DNA from: a virus
Length of the DNA stretch: 64,000 nt
Virus record (IMG/VR): IMGVR_UViG_3300037189_024364
Coordinates: 106,319 to 170,318 of that record
Strand: one strand, 5' to 3'
Shown: positions 55,601 to 63,463 of the stretch, piece after piece
Numbering within the stretch: the first letter of the stretch is position 1
Layout: each line of letters starts with the position of its first letter
Translations under genes and position numbers: made by a program
Notes under the pieces: model-generated
Databases searched by the model: none
Seen by the model: only the letters and a program-made list of their open reading frames with translations
What the model was told of the DNA's origin: nothing

Positions 55601-55827
55601 CTGCAAATGACTATTATACTCGCATGCGCCGTTCCTACAAGGCCCGCTATGATTTAGAATGGCAACATCGGTATCTTTGGGGCAACGAGCAAGACGAGTA
55701 TCTATGTGAAACAGCCATGAGATCTGGTATTGAGTGCAGGATATTATGTGCTTTCTCTACATCCGAGATTGAGATGGTAGCCAATGCTATTGTCATCAAG
55801 GAAATTTTACAAAAAACGAATAGGTAG
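55597..55827 (+). CDS. hypothetical protein (76 aa)
   Basis: 76 aa, ATGA overlap with the previous gene. Tyr/Arg-rich start MTANDYYTRMRRSYKARYDL; helical C-terminus (EIEMVANAIVIKEILQKTN). Not recognised. Confidence 0.65.
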   Translation: MTANDYYTRMRRSYKARYDLEWQHRYLWGNEQDEYLCETAMRSGIECRILCAFSTSEIEMVANAIVIKEILQKTNR

Positions 55828-55849
55828 AGGAATAGGAGACTCCAGAAGT

Positions 55850-56209
55850 ATGAACCATACCATTGAAATACTCCGCGGTGAATTTACCCGTTTCCGCCTG
55901 ACCGTGGATGGCAGCTCGCGGTACCAGCCGTGGATGGTGCAGGATGATCGCAGGCTCCGCGTGTCAGAGCTACAAGCGATCGGATGCCGAGAGCTGTTTG
56001 ATGTCGGGCTCGGTAACTGGGACGATAGTCTCATGTTGTTGCCGCTGTGGGCCCTGGGCCTCGTGGCCACGGGTGAAATCCTAACGTCCATCATGGGAGA
56101 TGTTGCCATCGTTGGCGCGGACTACATCGACACTGATACCCGTGGCGGATTTACGGCCTATGGGTTCGAGCATCCAGGATTCAAGGAGACCAAGCATGCT
56201 GCTACATGA
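55850..56209 (+). CDS. hypothetical protein (119 aa)
   Basis: 119 aa from ATG 55850 (AGGAG 11 nt upstream). MNHTIEILRGEFTRFRLTV, DDRRLRVSELQAIGCRELF and LLPLWALGLVATGEILTSI, a mostly hydrophobic, mixed fold. Overlaps the nucleotidyltransferase start by 14 nt. Not recognised. Confidence 0.65.
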   Translation: MNHTIEILRGEFTRFRLTVDGSSRYQPWMVQDDRRLRVSELQAIGCRELFDVGLGNWDDSLMLLPLWALGLVATGEILTSIMGDVAIVGADYIDTDTRGGFTAYGFEHPGFKETKHAAT

Positions 56210-57086
56210 TCTAAACCAGCGAAATCTAATCCATCCTCCGCGTTGGTTACCGGACAACACCATTTATTTGACAGTCATGGGCAGTCAGGCCTATGGCGTC
56301 TCTAACGACACTAGCGACCAGGACATCTATGGAGTCTGCATCCCTCCCAAGGAACTGGTGTTCCCGCATTTGGCCGGAGAGATCCCAGGATTTGGGCGGC
56401 AGATCCAGCGGTTCGGCGTGTGGCAAGAGCATCACATCCATCACCCCGACAAGAAGGTTGAATATGATTTTGCAGTCTATTCAATCGTTCAATTCTTCCA
56501 ACTGTGCATGGACAACAATCCAAACATGATCGATGCGCTGTTCGTCCCCCGAACTGCCATCATCCACACCACGCCCATCGCCGAGATATTTCGCGAGAAT
56601 CGCAAGGCATTCTTGCACAAGGGCGCGTGGCACAAGTTCAAGGGTTATGCCTATGCGCAGGCATCTAAGATCCGCAACAAGGTCAACAGTTCCAACGAGA
56701 AGAGGGCTGCGCAGATTGCTGAGTTTGGATACGATCTCAAGTTCGCCTATCACTGCGTGCGGCTGATGAACGAGGTTGAGCAGATCCTTGTGGAAGGCGA
56801 TCTTGATCTGCAACGCAATCGTGAACAGCTGAAAAGCATCCGGCGCGGTGAGTGGGCCCTGGATCAGTTTGAGGCATACTTCCAGAACAAGGAGCATGCA
56901 TTGGAAACGGCCTATGCCAATTCCAAACTGCCGCACGGGCCTGACGAGGAGCGCGTCAAGGCGCTGCTGATGAATTGCCTGGAACAACACTATGGCAACC
57001 TATCCGCGGTGGTGAGCCGGGTTCCCAGTATGGATGCCATGCTGCTTGACATCCAGTCCTTGGTTGACAAGTATCGGGAGAGATAA
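56196..57086 (+). CDS. predicted nucleotidyltransferase
   Basis: 296 aa, AAGGAG 8 nt before ATG 56196. Nucleotidyltransferase (DNA polymerase beta superfamily, RlaP-like) pattern: VMGSQAYGVSNDTSDQDIYG with the G-S and D-x-D metal site, PPKELVFPHL and EYDFAVYSIVQFFQLCMDNN, then PNMIDALFVP. T4-like cyanophages encode similar proteins. They may transfer a nucleotide to RNA or protein; the substrate is not known. Confidence 0.85.
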   Translation: MLLHDLNQRNLIHPPRWLPDNTIYLTVMGSQAYGVSNDTSDQDIYGVCIPPKELVFPHLAGEIPGFGRQIQRFGVWQEHHIHHPDKKVEYDFAVYSIVQFFQLCMDNNPNMIDALFVPRTAIIHTTPIAEIFRENRKAFLHKGAWHKFKGYAYAQASKIRNKVNSSNEKRAAQIAEFGYDLKFAYHCVRLMNEVEQILVEGDLDLQRNREQLKSIRRGEWALDQFEAYFQNKEHALETAYANSKLPHGPDEERVKALLMNCLEQHYGNLSAVVSRVPSMDAMLLDIQSLVDKYRER

Positions 57087-57149
57087 CATACATTAGATTG
57101 GATTAGATTGGATCGCACAGTACACCAACCTGCCATTCGATCACAAGCT

Positions 57150-57176
57150 AAATCGCGCTGTTATTGCGCGATTTTT
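57150..57176 (+). terminator. rho-independent terminator
   Basis: AAATCGCGC (57150-57158) with GCGCGATTT (57166-57174), 7-nt loop, in a T-rich 3' context; it may also serve the - strand gene that ends at 57182. Confidence 0.75.
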
Positions 57177-57181
57177 CCAAA

Positions 57182-57478
57182 TCAAATAGGATTGGCCTTG
57201 CGAACAACATCAATGTTGTTTTCTGCGAGGTATAGATCTCTCACGGATATCATTTCTCGAACGACCGGATCGGCGAGATATACGTTCAATGCATCTTCGT
57301 CGCGCCATACAGTGTCGATGGTCAGCGTCATGAGATCATCGCTCAAGGTCCTGCTGTCGAACAGGACCATCCCATGCTCACGATAGGCTGTTTGGAAATG
57401 CAGGGCATATGCTTCCGTTGGAGCATAAAACTTGATCAAAGTTGACGGGCGAGTGTTGATTCGTTGGACTAAAAACAT
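57182..57478 (-). CDS. small alpha/beta protein (98 aa), possible dimeric barrel
   Basis: 98 aa, AAAGGA upstream of ATG 57478. STLIKFYAPTEAYALHFQTA and LMTLTIDTVWRDEDALNVYL; the strand-helix-strand-strand order recalls the ABM-type dimeric alpha/beta barrel. Similar short proteins occur in T4-like cyanophages. Late promoter upstream. Confidence 0.65.
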   Translation of the reverse strand: MFLVQRINTRPSTLIKFYAPTEAYALHFQTAYREHGMVLFDSRTLSDDLMTLTIDTVWRDEDALNVYLADPVVREMISVRDLYLAENNIDVVRKANPI

Positions 57479-57506
57479 ATGTATGAATCCTTTGATTTGT
57501 TATGTA

Positions 57507-57518
57507 GATATTTATCAA
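57507..57518 (-). promoter_or_regulatory. T4-type late promoter
   Basis: TTGATAAATATC on the - strand, 29 nt before ATG 57478; nearly identical to the core at 49266. Confidence 0.65.
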
Positions 57519-57543
57519 TAAACCTGCACAATTCCATCATCAA

Positions 57544-57572
57544 TTGACCTTCTCCGTGTCATTTGCTAGAAT
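57544..57572 (+). promoter_or_regulatory. sigma70-type promoter
   Basis: TTGACC, 17 bp, TAGAAT; the CYTH gene therefore starts at ATG 57598, not at the in-frame TTG within this -35. Confidence 0.6.
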
Positions 57573-57597
57573 ATTGCTATCATACAGAGGAATAAAA

Positions 57598-58074
57598 ATG
57601 GCACTCGAAATCGAACGAAAATTCACTATAAGCATAATACCCTGGAGAGATGCCAAGGGGTATGTGGATATAGTCCAAGGCTATCTATCGATTGACCCCC
57701 GAGCTTCTATCAGGGTTAGGATACAAACCAGCCCGGACGGTTCACAGGAAGCTTATTTCACCGCCAAGGGACGGACCACTGGTATTACTAGGATCGAACA
57801 CGAATATCAAATACCTGTAGCCGATGCCAGCGAAATGCTAGAACACATGTGCGTAGCTACCATTGAAAAACGCAGGTATTTCCTAAATCACGATAATCAC
57901 GAATGGTCAGTTGATGTGTTTGCCGGGAGAAATCATGGGTTATGGCTGGCTGAGATCGAGCTGTTAAACGAAAATGAAAGTTGGACAGCTCCAAGTTGGT
58001 TGCTCAAAGACGTTACCAATGATTCGAGATACGTTAATGCAAATCTTGCCATTAATCCATATCAGCTTTGGTAG
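57598..58074 (+). CDS. CYTH-domain protein (triphosphate-binding)
   Basis: 158 aa, AGAGGA upstream of ATG 57598. Starts MALEIERKFTI with the CYTH signature E-x-E-R-K; further strands VQGYLSIDPRASIRVRIQTS, AYFTAKGRTTGITRIEHEYQ and EKRRYFLNH then LWLAEIELLNENE. CYTH enzymes hydrolyse triphosphate substrates (inorganic triphosphate, thiamine triphosphate) inside a beta tunnel. Length matches small bacterial forms. A nucleotide- or polyphosphate-related role in the phage is inferred. Confidence 0.85.
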   Translation: MALEIERKFTISIIPWRDAKGYVDIVQGYLSIDPRASIRVRIQTSPDGSQEAYFTAKGRTTGITRIEHEYQIPVADASEMLEHMCVATIEKRRYFLNHDNHEWSVDVFAGRNHGLWLAEIELLNENESWTAPSWLLKDVTNDSRYVNANLAINPYQLW

Positions 58075-58077
58075 CCA

Positions 58078-58107
58078 TTGACAAGCTTGCCATTTAGTGG
58101 CTTAATG
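58078..58107 (+). promoter_or_regulatory. sigma70-like promoter
   Basis: TTGACA, 18 bp, TTAATG; near-leaderless start for the 58113 gene. Confidence 0.45.
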
Positions 58108-58112
58108 AGGAC

Positions 58113-58319
58113 ATGATGAGAGATTTGCTCCGACGCGGCGACGTTATGTCGGTAATTGAAGACTTTCGACGGGAACTCGAACGATCACTGGAAGATCACC
58201 CACGCGACCTTGCCATACATCATCGGATTGGTGCATTGAAGGACGTGGAGAACAGAATCAAACTGTTGAGCCGCGGCGGCCTTCGGGTGATCGACTGCAC
58301 CAACAATGAGGACGGCTAA
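58113..58319 (+). CDS. small helical protein (68 aa)
   Basis: 68 aa from ATG 58113 (58116 also possible, GAGG just upstream). Charged helix (VIEDFRRELERSLEDHPRD, ALKDVENRIKLLSRG). Not recognised. Confidence 0.6.
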   Translation: MMRDLLRRGDVMSVIEDFRRELERSLEDHPRDLAIHHRIGALKDVENRIKLLSRGGLRVIDCTNNEDG

Positions 58320-58449
58320 TCCGTTGTCCGAACGCCGGACGATTAAACTAATATGGCGCTGCTCAAAATAATCTAAGAAAGAGCGGTTGCGAGCACCAAT
58401 GTTATAGCGCAAGCTAGTGATGTCATAAGCATATAGAAGGAAAATGCAA

Positions 58450-58683
58450 ATGAAGATGACTCTAGTTGAAAGCCTGAACGCCGGTCCGGTTGACGTTCGT
58501 TTTGTAAAGGCTGACGGTTCTGAGCGCCAGATGCTGGCCACGACGAACCAGACGCTGTTTAACTACGACTTCAAGGGCGGCACCATGCGGCAGAACCCCG
58601 GCGTGATCCCCGTGTGGGATATCGTCAAGGGCGAATGGCGCAGCATCCGTGAGGACCGCGTGATTAGCTGGCAGGCTAACTAA
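58450..58683 (+). CDS. SH3-barrel-type phage protein (DUF2693-like), paralog 2
   Basis: 77 aa from ATG 58450 (AAGG 10 nt upstream; ATG 58444 possible). MTLVESLNAGPVDVRFVKAD, ERQMLATTNQTLFNYDF, VWDIVKGEWRSIREDRVISW. Typical of the small phage SH3 beta-barrel family (DUF2693); see its paralog at 34693. Function unknown. Followed by a strong terminator. Confidence 0.8.
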   Translation: MKMTLVESLNAGPVDVRFVKADGSERQMLATTNQTLFNYDFKGGTMRQNPGVIPVWDIVKGEWRSIREDRVISWQAN

Positions 58684-58694
58684 TCTGCCAAACG

Positions 58695-58726
58695 GCAAAT
58701 GCCACGGACATATCCATGGCATTTGC
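58695..58726 (+). other. 10-bp hairpin after the 58450 gene
   Basis: GCAAATGCCA (58695-58704) with TGGCATTTGC (58717-58726). Confidence 0.5.
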
Positions 58727-58754
58727 GCCGTAACTGATTACCATGTTTGTATTA

Positions 58755-58790
58755 AAACGGTGGATTTGACCAAATCCACCGTTTTTCTTT
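58755..58790 (+). terminator. rho-independent terminator
   Basis: AAACGGTGGATTT (58755-58767) with AAATCCACCGTTT (58772-58784), 4-nt loop, then TTCTTT. Confidence 0.85.
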
Positions 58791-58816
58791 GACAGACATT
58801 TTTTTAGGGCTAGACC
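58789..58816 (+). promoter_or_regulatory. sigma70-type promoter
   Basis: TTGACA directly after the terminator, 16 bp, TAGACC; probable promoter of the 58850 gene. Confidence 0.5.
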
Positions 58817-58849
58817 ATAAAACAAAAGTGTAGTGTTTGTTAGCTATCA

Positions 58850-59257
58850 ATGGCCAAAATGGCGGACCAATTCATCATGATGTGCATACGAGAAAAAGTG
58901 CAAGCCGGGCTATATGATCTCTCTGATCCAAGGCCAGTCTCGCCGGCTCGCCCGATCCCAGTATTCTCAATTGGTACCGATGTACCTGGATCGGCGGATT
59001 ACAAGGCATACGCTGCTGCCCTCGAAGATTGGGAAAACCGGATGGTAGAATACGAATCCATGCTGGAAAGTTGGCATCTAAAACAGAACCAATTGCTAGA
59101 ACAATTTTCTCACGATCTCGCTGTCCAGCACGGTATGATCGGTCATCCAAAACAAGAAATTCTGTATCAAATGGCTCTCAAACATGCACATTATCATACC
59201 AAGGGATTACCGTCCGTGATCACATGGTATGAAGAATTCTTGATATTGGTCAAATGA
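58850..59257 (+). CDS. hypothetical protein (135 aa)
   Basis: 135 aa from ATG 58850 (58859 also in frame). MAKMADQFIMMCIREKVQAG, PRPVSPARPIPVFSIGTD, then helices (YAAALEDWENRMVEYESML). No ribosome site is evident. Composition is more AT-rich than the early region. Not recognised. Confidence 0.65.
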   Translation: MAKMADQFIMMCIREKVQAGLYDLSDPRPVSPARPIPVFSIGTDVPGSADYKAYAAALEDWENRMVEYESMLESWHLKQNQLLEQFSHDLAVQHGMIGHPKQEILYQMALKHAHYHTKGLPSVITWYEEFLILVK

Positions 59258-59310
59258 TCCATAACATGGCTTGGTTGGATTTTAGATATTAATCTAAATG
59301 GAGACCAGGG

Positions 59311-60186
59311 TTAGGATTGATCAGGTGCCGTCCATTTAAAATCAAAATCATGGTCAACATTCATTCGCCATAATAATCGCTCTTGTCCCTCGCTTAGATT
59401 TAGTGGCGTGCGGTTGTGTACAAATGCTTGATTATCATAAATGATGATGTCGCCTTCCATCCAGTTATGATACCATATGGAATTCGGAACCTTTTCCATC
59501 AGCCCGATCAGATCTCCCATTGCCTGACCACCGACACGGTTGTCATCAGCATCTAGAACATCGTGGATCCATCGATCATTCCTTTTGGTACCCGCAACAC
59601 ACCAATCGTTGGCACGAGGACTTTCAACTTTGGTGATCGGATGAGTTTTAACCGCCGGATAGATTTCAAAATTAGTACCAATTTGGTACCAGCTTTGTTG
59701 TTCAACTTTCTTGCTACGCCATTCTTGTTTAACGGACTCCGGAATGGACTTCCATGCCAGTTCGACATTTAAAAATCCAGTACGACCATCTTTTGGATTT
59801 GGACATTTGACCATTCGTAGCGCTCGCATGGGTAGGCTTTTTTCTCCAAGATCTGGATTGTCCGCATGCCATACCATGCCGCCGCTGGATAATCTCGTTG
59901 ATATCTGGTTGCTAAACAATCCAATATACTGCTGCTGACCATCAACCGATATCGGGGTATATCTTTCTTGCATCCTTCGATACTGCGCATCGTTCCATGG
60001 TGTACCAAAGCATGCACACCATTTCCAATATTGTTCCATGGTAGCATCTGGATTTCTTAGAACCACCACACGCCGATCGTACATTGCTTGTTTCCAATAT
60101 CTAGGCCCAAGCGCTATCGCAGCATCTATGTCATCGTTATGGAATATGCTACCCCACTCATCAAATATCGTTTCGATTCTCAACAT
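59311..60186 (-). CDS. TauD/TfdA-family Fe(II)/2-oxoglutarate dioxygenase
   Basis: 291 aa, AAAGGAGG upstream of ATG 60186. TauD family: iron ligands His107-x-Asp109 in VWHADNPD and His257 in DNQAFVHNRTPL, with Arg270/Arg274 (ERLLWRMN) placed to bind 2-oxoglutarate. These enzymes use Fe(II), oxygen and 2-oxoglutarate to hydroxylate small substrates. Full family length. T4-like cyanophages often carry related dioxygenases. Substrate unknown. Weak -10 (TATAAT near 60223-60228 on the - strand). Confidence 0.88.
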   Translation of the reverse strand: MLRIETIFDEWGSIFHNDDIDAAIALGPRYWKQAMYDRRVVVLRNPDATMEQYWKWCACFGTPWNDAQYRRMQERYTPISVDGQQQYIGLFSNQISTRLSSGGMVWHADNPDLGEKSLPMRALRMVKCPNPKDGRTGFLNVELAWKSIPESVKQEWRSKKVEQQSWYQIGTNFEIYPAVKTHPITKVESPRANDWCVAGTKRNDRWIHDVLDADDNRVGGQAMGDLIGLMEKVPNSIWYHNWMEGDIIIYDNQAFVHNRTPLNLSEGQERLLWRMNVDHDFDFKWTAPDQS

Positions 60187-60255
60187 AGCCTCCTTTAATT
60201 AAAATGTCCTAACATAAAGTATTATACCAAAGATGCCTAGAGATCACTAAATCAT

Positions 60256-60283
60256 TTGACCATAAAGACATTTGTGCTATAAT
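60256..60283 (+). promoter_or_regulatory. sigma70-type promoter
   Basis: TTGACC, 16 bp, TATAAT; drives the 60309 and 60850 genes. Confidence 0.75.
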
Positions 60284-60308
60284 CCAATTAATGGAAAAGG
60301 AACATAAC

Positions 60309-60848
60309 ATGGACTTGGTTAGCAAGGCGGATGCGTTTGCAGCCGCGGCCCACGCTGCCGTCAAGCAGATGCGAAAGTATGATCAGCAGCCCTACATCAA
60401 CCACCCGCGCGAGGTCCGCTTGATCCTGCTGGAGTTCGCTGCTAACCCGGTTAGCATCGAGCAGGAAGCTGCGGCACTGTTGCACGACGTGGTCGAGGAC
60501 ACCGGCGTGGAACTGGATTTGGTGCGTGAGCAGTTTGGCGACGTGGTGGCCCGGTTTGTGGAGGATCTCACCGACGTGAGCCGTCCCGGGGATGGTAATC
60601 GACGGGTGCGCAAGCAGAAGGACCTGAACCACACTGCTGCGGCACTGCCGGCCAGCAAGAGCGTCAAGCTGGCAGATCTCATCTCCAATAGCCGCAGCAT
60701 CGTCCAACACGATCCGGATTTTGCCCGCGTTTATCTGCATGAGAAGTCTCGCATCCTAGATGTCTGCAAGGACGCTGATCCAGGATTGCTAGCCGAAGCA
60801 TACCGAGTGTTGAATGAGAGCCGAGAATTGCTGAACAGCTCTCACTAA
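60309..60848 (+). CDS. HD-domain ppGpp hydrolase (MESH1-like), second copy
   Basis: 179 aa from ATG 60309 (AAAAGGAAC upstream). Full MESH1/SpoT-type HD domain: His15, Q-x-R-K-x-x-Q-Q-PYINHP (His32), ALLHDVVEDTG (His59-Asp60), RRVRKQKDLNH and SVKLADLISN. Expected to hydrolyse the 3'-pyrophosphate of (p)ppGpp; some relatives act on NADPH. Length is standard for the family. The 1793-2245 protein is a shorter relative. Confidence 0.88.
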   Translation: MDLVSKADAFAAAAHAAVKQMRKYDQQPYINHPREVRLILLEFAANPVSIEQEAAALLHDVVEDTGVELDLVREQFGDVVARFVEDLTDVSRPGDGNRRVRKQKDLNHTAAALPASKSVKLADLISNSRSIVQHDPDFARVYLHEKSRILDVCKDADPGLLAEAYRVLNESRELLNSSH

Positions 60849-60849
60849 C

Positions 60850-61149
60850 ATGAGCAAGTCGAGAAAAAATCGTAAGAGGAAACCGCCAGGTATCAAGGAG
60901 CTGCTCACCGAGAAAGTGAGCGACTTCCTTGCTGCTGGAAACATCACTCCGATGATGGTATATGATATCCTTCTAACAGGACATCGTGTCTATAGGCAAG
61001 GTACCGGATTGCCGCATGAAGAAATATGGCGTGCCATCATCAATGGATTTAGCGACCACGAGCGTTACTATCTCACTCCCGGGCAACATGCAGCACTGTA
61101 TGGGCGCGAAATCCCAACCGAGGAAGATTTTGCCGAGCTGTCCATATAA
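60850..61149 (+). CDS. hypothetical protein (99 aa)
   Basis: 99 aa, 1 nt after the HD gene. Very basic start MSKSRKNRKRKPPGIKELLT; GNITPMMVYDILLTGHRVYR; acidic C-terminus (IPTEEDFAELSI). Not recognised. Confidence 0.65.
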   Translation: MSKSRKNRKRKPPGIKELLTEKVSDFLAAGNITPMMVYDILLTGHRVYRQGTGLPHEEIWRAIINGFSDHERYYLTPGQHAALYGREIPTEEDFAELSI

Positions 61150-61752
61150 AAGTGATTCGTCCAAAATCGATCTAGTGACCAAAACCTATTGCCCGCATCA
61201 TGTGCTTTGTAGAAAGAGCACATGATATCGTGGTAGTTGGTAACCACGCGCGGAAGGGGCGGTTGTATCGCCAGGAACGCGAACAAACGGCCACATGCTC
61301 TGGCCGTCCGGGAAGCACGGCTGTGTCCTATGGTGAAATCTCACCGGCCCGAGCCCGGGATATCATCGTCTAGCGGACATCGGGCGATACAAATCATCTT
61401 CTCCGGTGACGCCGGATGTCAAAAAGGGTCGCTCTATCCACCATTGATAACGACCAAGGCTAGCATTGGTTGATTGGTAATCCAATGCGTGCCTGCCGCT
61501 GTTGGACAACGCTGTCCAAGATGTGCATGTGATGCTGGTACCGGACAACCGCCAGCGATTTTACAAATCAAGCATGAAAACCGGTCTGTGGTGCTACCTG
61601 CACGCAGATTCCACATATCTCCCCCGATTTTTCGGGGGAGATATGGTCTATGGAATCAACCAACCGCAAAATCCATAGAACTGCCAAATGAGATGCTGTC
61701 GATGCTTGATGCCAATATAAAAATCCCATATCATTAACAAAATTCACATCAC
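61150..61752 (+). ncRNA. structured noncoding region, possible large RNA
   Basis: About 600 nt without a gene but with many perfect hairpins: 61197-61226 (10 bp), 61229-61248 (6 bp), 61287-61307 (7 bp), 61332-61345 (5 bp), 61392-61410 region (5 bp), 61464-61487 (6 bp), 61502-61519 (7 bp), ending with a 14-bp terminator-like stem at 61614-61645. A tRNA-like D-arm text (ATCGTCTAGCGG) occurs near 61364. This density suggests a structured RNA. Known large phage RNAs (GOLLD, ROOL) are candidates by size only. Confidence 0.45.
61614..61645. terminator. 14-bp hairpin, terminator-like
   Basis: CATATCTCCCCCGA (61614-61627) with TCGGGGGAGATATG (61632-61645), loop TTTT. Closes the structured region. 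No T-run follows the stem. Confidence 0.65.
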
Positions 61753-62928
61753 ATGGGATACATTAACTCGATGATACAACCACCAGCAATTGCCATCAAG
61801 CTACCCCAAAGCTATGCCTCTCAAAGGAATTCCGTTTACTCCAACACCGCATCGAACTTTGTGTCAGTGCAAGACCGATGGAAAACCTCGCTTGGTGCCA
61901 TGCCGGACTCTTCCAGGGAAGCTGCGGAAAACCTACTGACATCGGTATTGGTAGAGTTTAAAAAGCGCAATCCAACGCTGCGCAAATGGTCTGATCTCAA
62001 GCTGGCTGAAGCTAAATTTTCTCCAATGTCAGCCATTGACATTGATACCACCATGCAGCGAGAGCTTGAAATAAGCTGGGTGATCAATTTGATCGGTAAC
62101 TTTGCTGATGTCAGCGTGGTCCCAATACATGTGTATCGAGAACCAACCACCCATCGTTTGGTAGCCTGGGATGGTCAACACACCATTGTGCTGCTTTGGC
62201 TGCTGGCCACAAAGATCTTCGGTGAGGACATTGCCAATTGCATGGTTCCCGTTTGCATCTATCAAAGCGATCGCAAAGCTGCCATGCGGGATAATTTCAT
62301 TAAGCTCAACAGCGATGCCGGCAAGAACGGTTTGTCTGACATTGATATCTATCGTCAGATGATTTTTGGTGTTCGTGTTGACGGCAGTGATAATCCGGCT
62401 TGGCTAGAAGCTGAGAAAAAGCAACAGATACTCGAACGGTACGATCTCTTTGTCACCCACAAGAAATTTGGCGATGCCCACATGCCTGGTGCCATTGGTC
62501 GAATGCCAGAGATCAATCGCATGCCGCTTGAAAGCCTGGACTGGCTGTGCCGATATCTTTCGTTTAGCGCGGCGGGTTCTCGTCCTGCGGCTGAAAAGGA
62601 AATGGTGATGATTGGGCATTTCTTTGAGCGCTGTCGTTTGGACGGTGTGAAGGTTGATGCAGCATACATTGCTGACCTCTATCTCAAGATCAAATCTCTC
62701 TGGGATGCGGATTTCAATCCAAACGGCGTGTTCTGGGATCGCTGCCATGTTGCTTATGTAAACTGGCATGCCGCACAGCCAGTGGTGGTGGCCAAACCAA
62801 AGATGAGCAAGGAACCCATACACGGCTTTCCTTTCATGATTGCCCAGCTTTCCAAGAGCTTTGCGCGCCCGTTGCCCAGCGTTGACAGCCATTCGGAGTT
62901 TTGGCCGCTGCCCGGCGATCTCCAATGA
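61753..62928 (+). CDS. ParB-like domain protein (391 aa)
   Basis: 391 aa. Central ParB/sulfiredoxin-like pattern: VVPIHVYREPTTHRLVAWDG, DGQH and MVPVCIYQSDRKAAMRDNF then KLNSDAGKNGLSDIDIYRQM. Proteins with a D-G-Q-H/R motif and a following helical domain (ParB-like, DUF262-like) bind nucleotides or act as nucleases. It overlaps the HNH gene at 62925 by 4 nt, so the two are likely partners. ATG 61753 lacks a ribosome site; ATG 61771 is an alternative. Confidence 0.75.
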   Translation: MGYINSMIQPPAIAIKLPQSYASQRNSVYSNTASNFVSVQDRWKTSLGAMPDSSREAAENLLTSVLVEFKKRNPTLRKWSDLKLAEAKFSPMSAIDIDTTMQRELEISWVINLIGNFADVSVVPIHVYREPTTHRLVAWDGQHTIVLLWLLATKIFGEDIANCMVPVCIYQSDRKAAMRDNFIKLNSDAGKNGLSDIDIYRQMIFGVRVDGSDNPAWLEAEKKQQILERYDLFVTHKKFGDAHMPGAIGRMPEINRMPLESLDWLCRYLSFSAAGSRPAAEKEMVMIGHFFERCRLDGVKVDAAYIADLYLKIKSLWDADFNPNGVFWDRCHVAYVNWHAAQPVVVAKPKMSKEPIHGFPFMIAQLSKSFARPLPSVDSHSEFWPLPGDLQ

Positions 62929-63383
62929 TACGCCATGCCAAATGGGACCTCACAAAGTCCCTGGAGCAGGCCCAGCGAGATCACGGCAAGATCTGCAAGG
63001 TCCCCGGATGTGGTCAACCGCTGACGTCATTCCAGGGACCTGGATGCCGGATATATTGCCGTGATCACCAGGTTGGCACCGTTAACTACGGTGGGCTGGG
63101 CACGCCTGGTGCCATGCACAGCCATCATCGTAGGTGGCTGTGTGACTGGTGTGGATATGACCCCAGGGAGGATCCGCGGTTTGATCGCATAACCAATCCT
63201 GCGATTAAGTTCAGTGCCCAGCGCGCTTGTCTCATTGGAGATCACAAGGAACGAAAGGCCGACGGCGGACTGGACACCGAGGACAACATACAAACGCTGT
63301 GCAACGTCTGCAACAACATCAAGACCATGATGAACGGGGATACGATTGCTGCAAGTAAAAAATCGAGCAACGCACCAAAATAA
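62925..63383 (+). CDS. HNH endonuclease (endonuclease VII-type layout)
   Basis: 152 aa from ATG 62925 (ATGA overlap). Two CxxC-type zinc pairs (KVPGCGQPL, WLCDWCGYD) and an HNH-like core: LIGDHKERKADGGLDTEDNI and LCNVCNNIKTMMNG. This layout (D-H-x-x-x-x...L-C-x-x-C-N) is seen in T4 endonuclease VII-type and other phage HNH nucleases. Coupled to the ParB-like gene. Confidence 0.8.
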   Translation: MIRHAKWDLTKSLEQAQRDHGKICKVPGCGQPLTSFQGPGCRIYCRDHQVGTVNYGGLGTPGAMHSHHRRWLCDWCGYDPREDPRFDRITNPAIKFSAQRACLIGDHKERKADGGLDTEDNIQTLCNVCNNIKTMMNGDTIAASKKSSNAPK

Positions 63384-63387
63384 CCGG

Positions 63388-63416
63388 TTGACGCCAATCC
63401 GTTCGTGTGCTAAATT
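63388..63416 (+). promoter_or_regulatory. sigma70-type promoter
   Basis: TTGACG, 17 bp, TAAATT; drives the 63464 gene. Confidence 0.7.
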
Positions 63417-63463
63417 TTGAATGTTAGCAACGTTTGGTCACAACCCCAAGGAGGACATAGACC

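Noticed and set aside
61355-61443. tRNA-like text (ATCGTCTAGCGG D-arm, terminal CCACCA)
   Set aside because: No good T-arm, and only five acceptor pairs; treated as part of the structured region.
61150-61752. tmRNA, RNase P RNA or group I intron
   Set aside because: None of their conserved motifs (tmRNA tRNA-like ends, RNase P core, group I P3-P7) could be seen by eye; a covariance search would be decisive.
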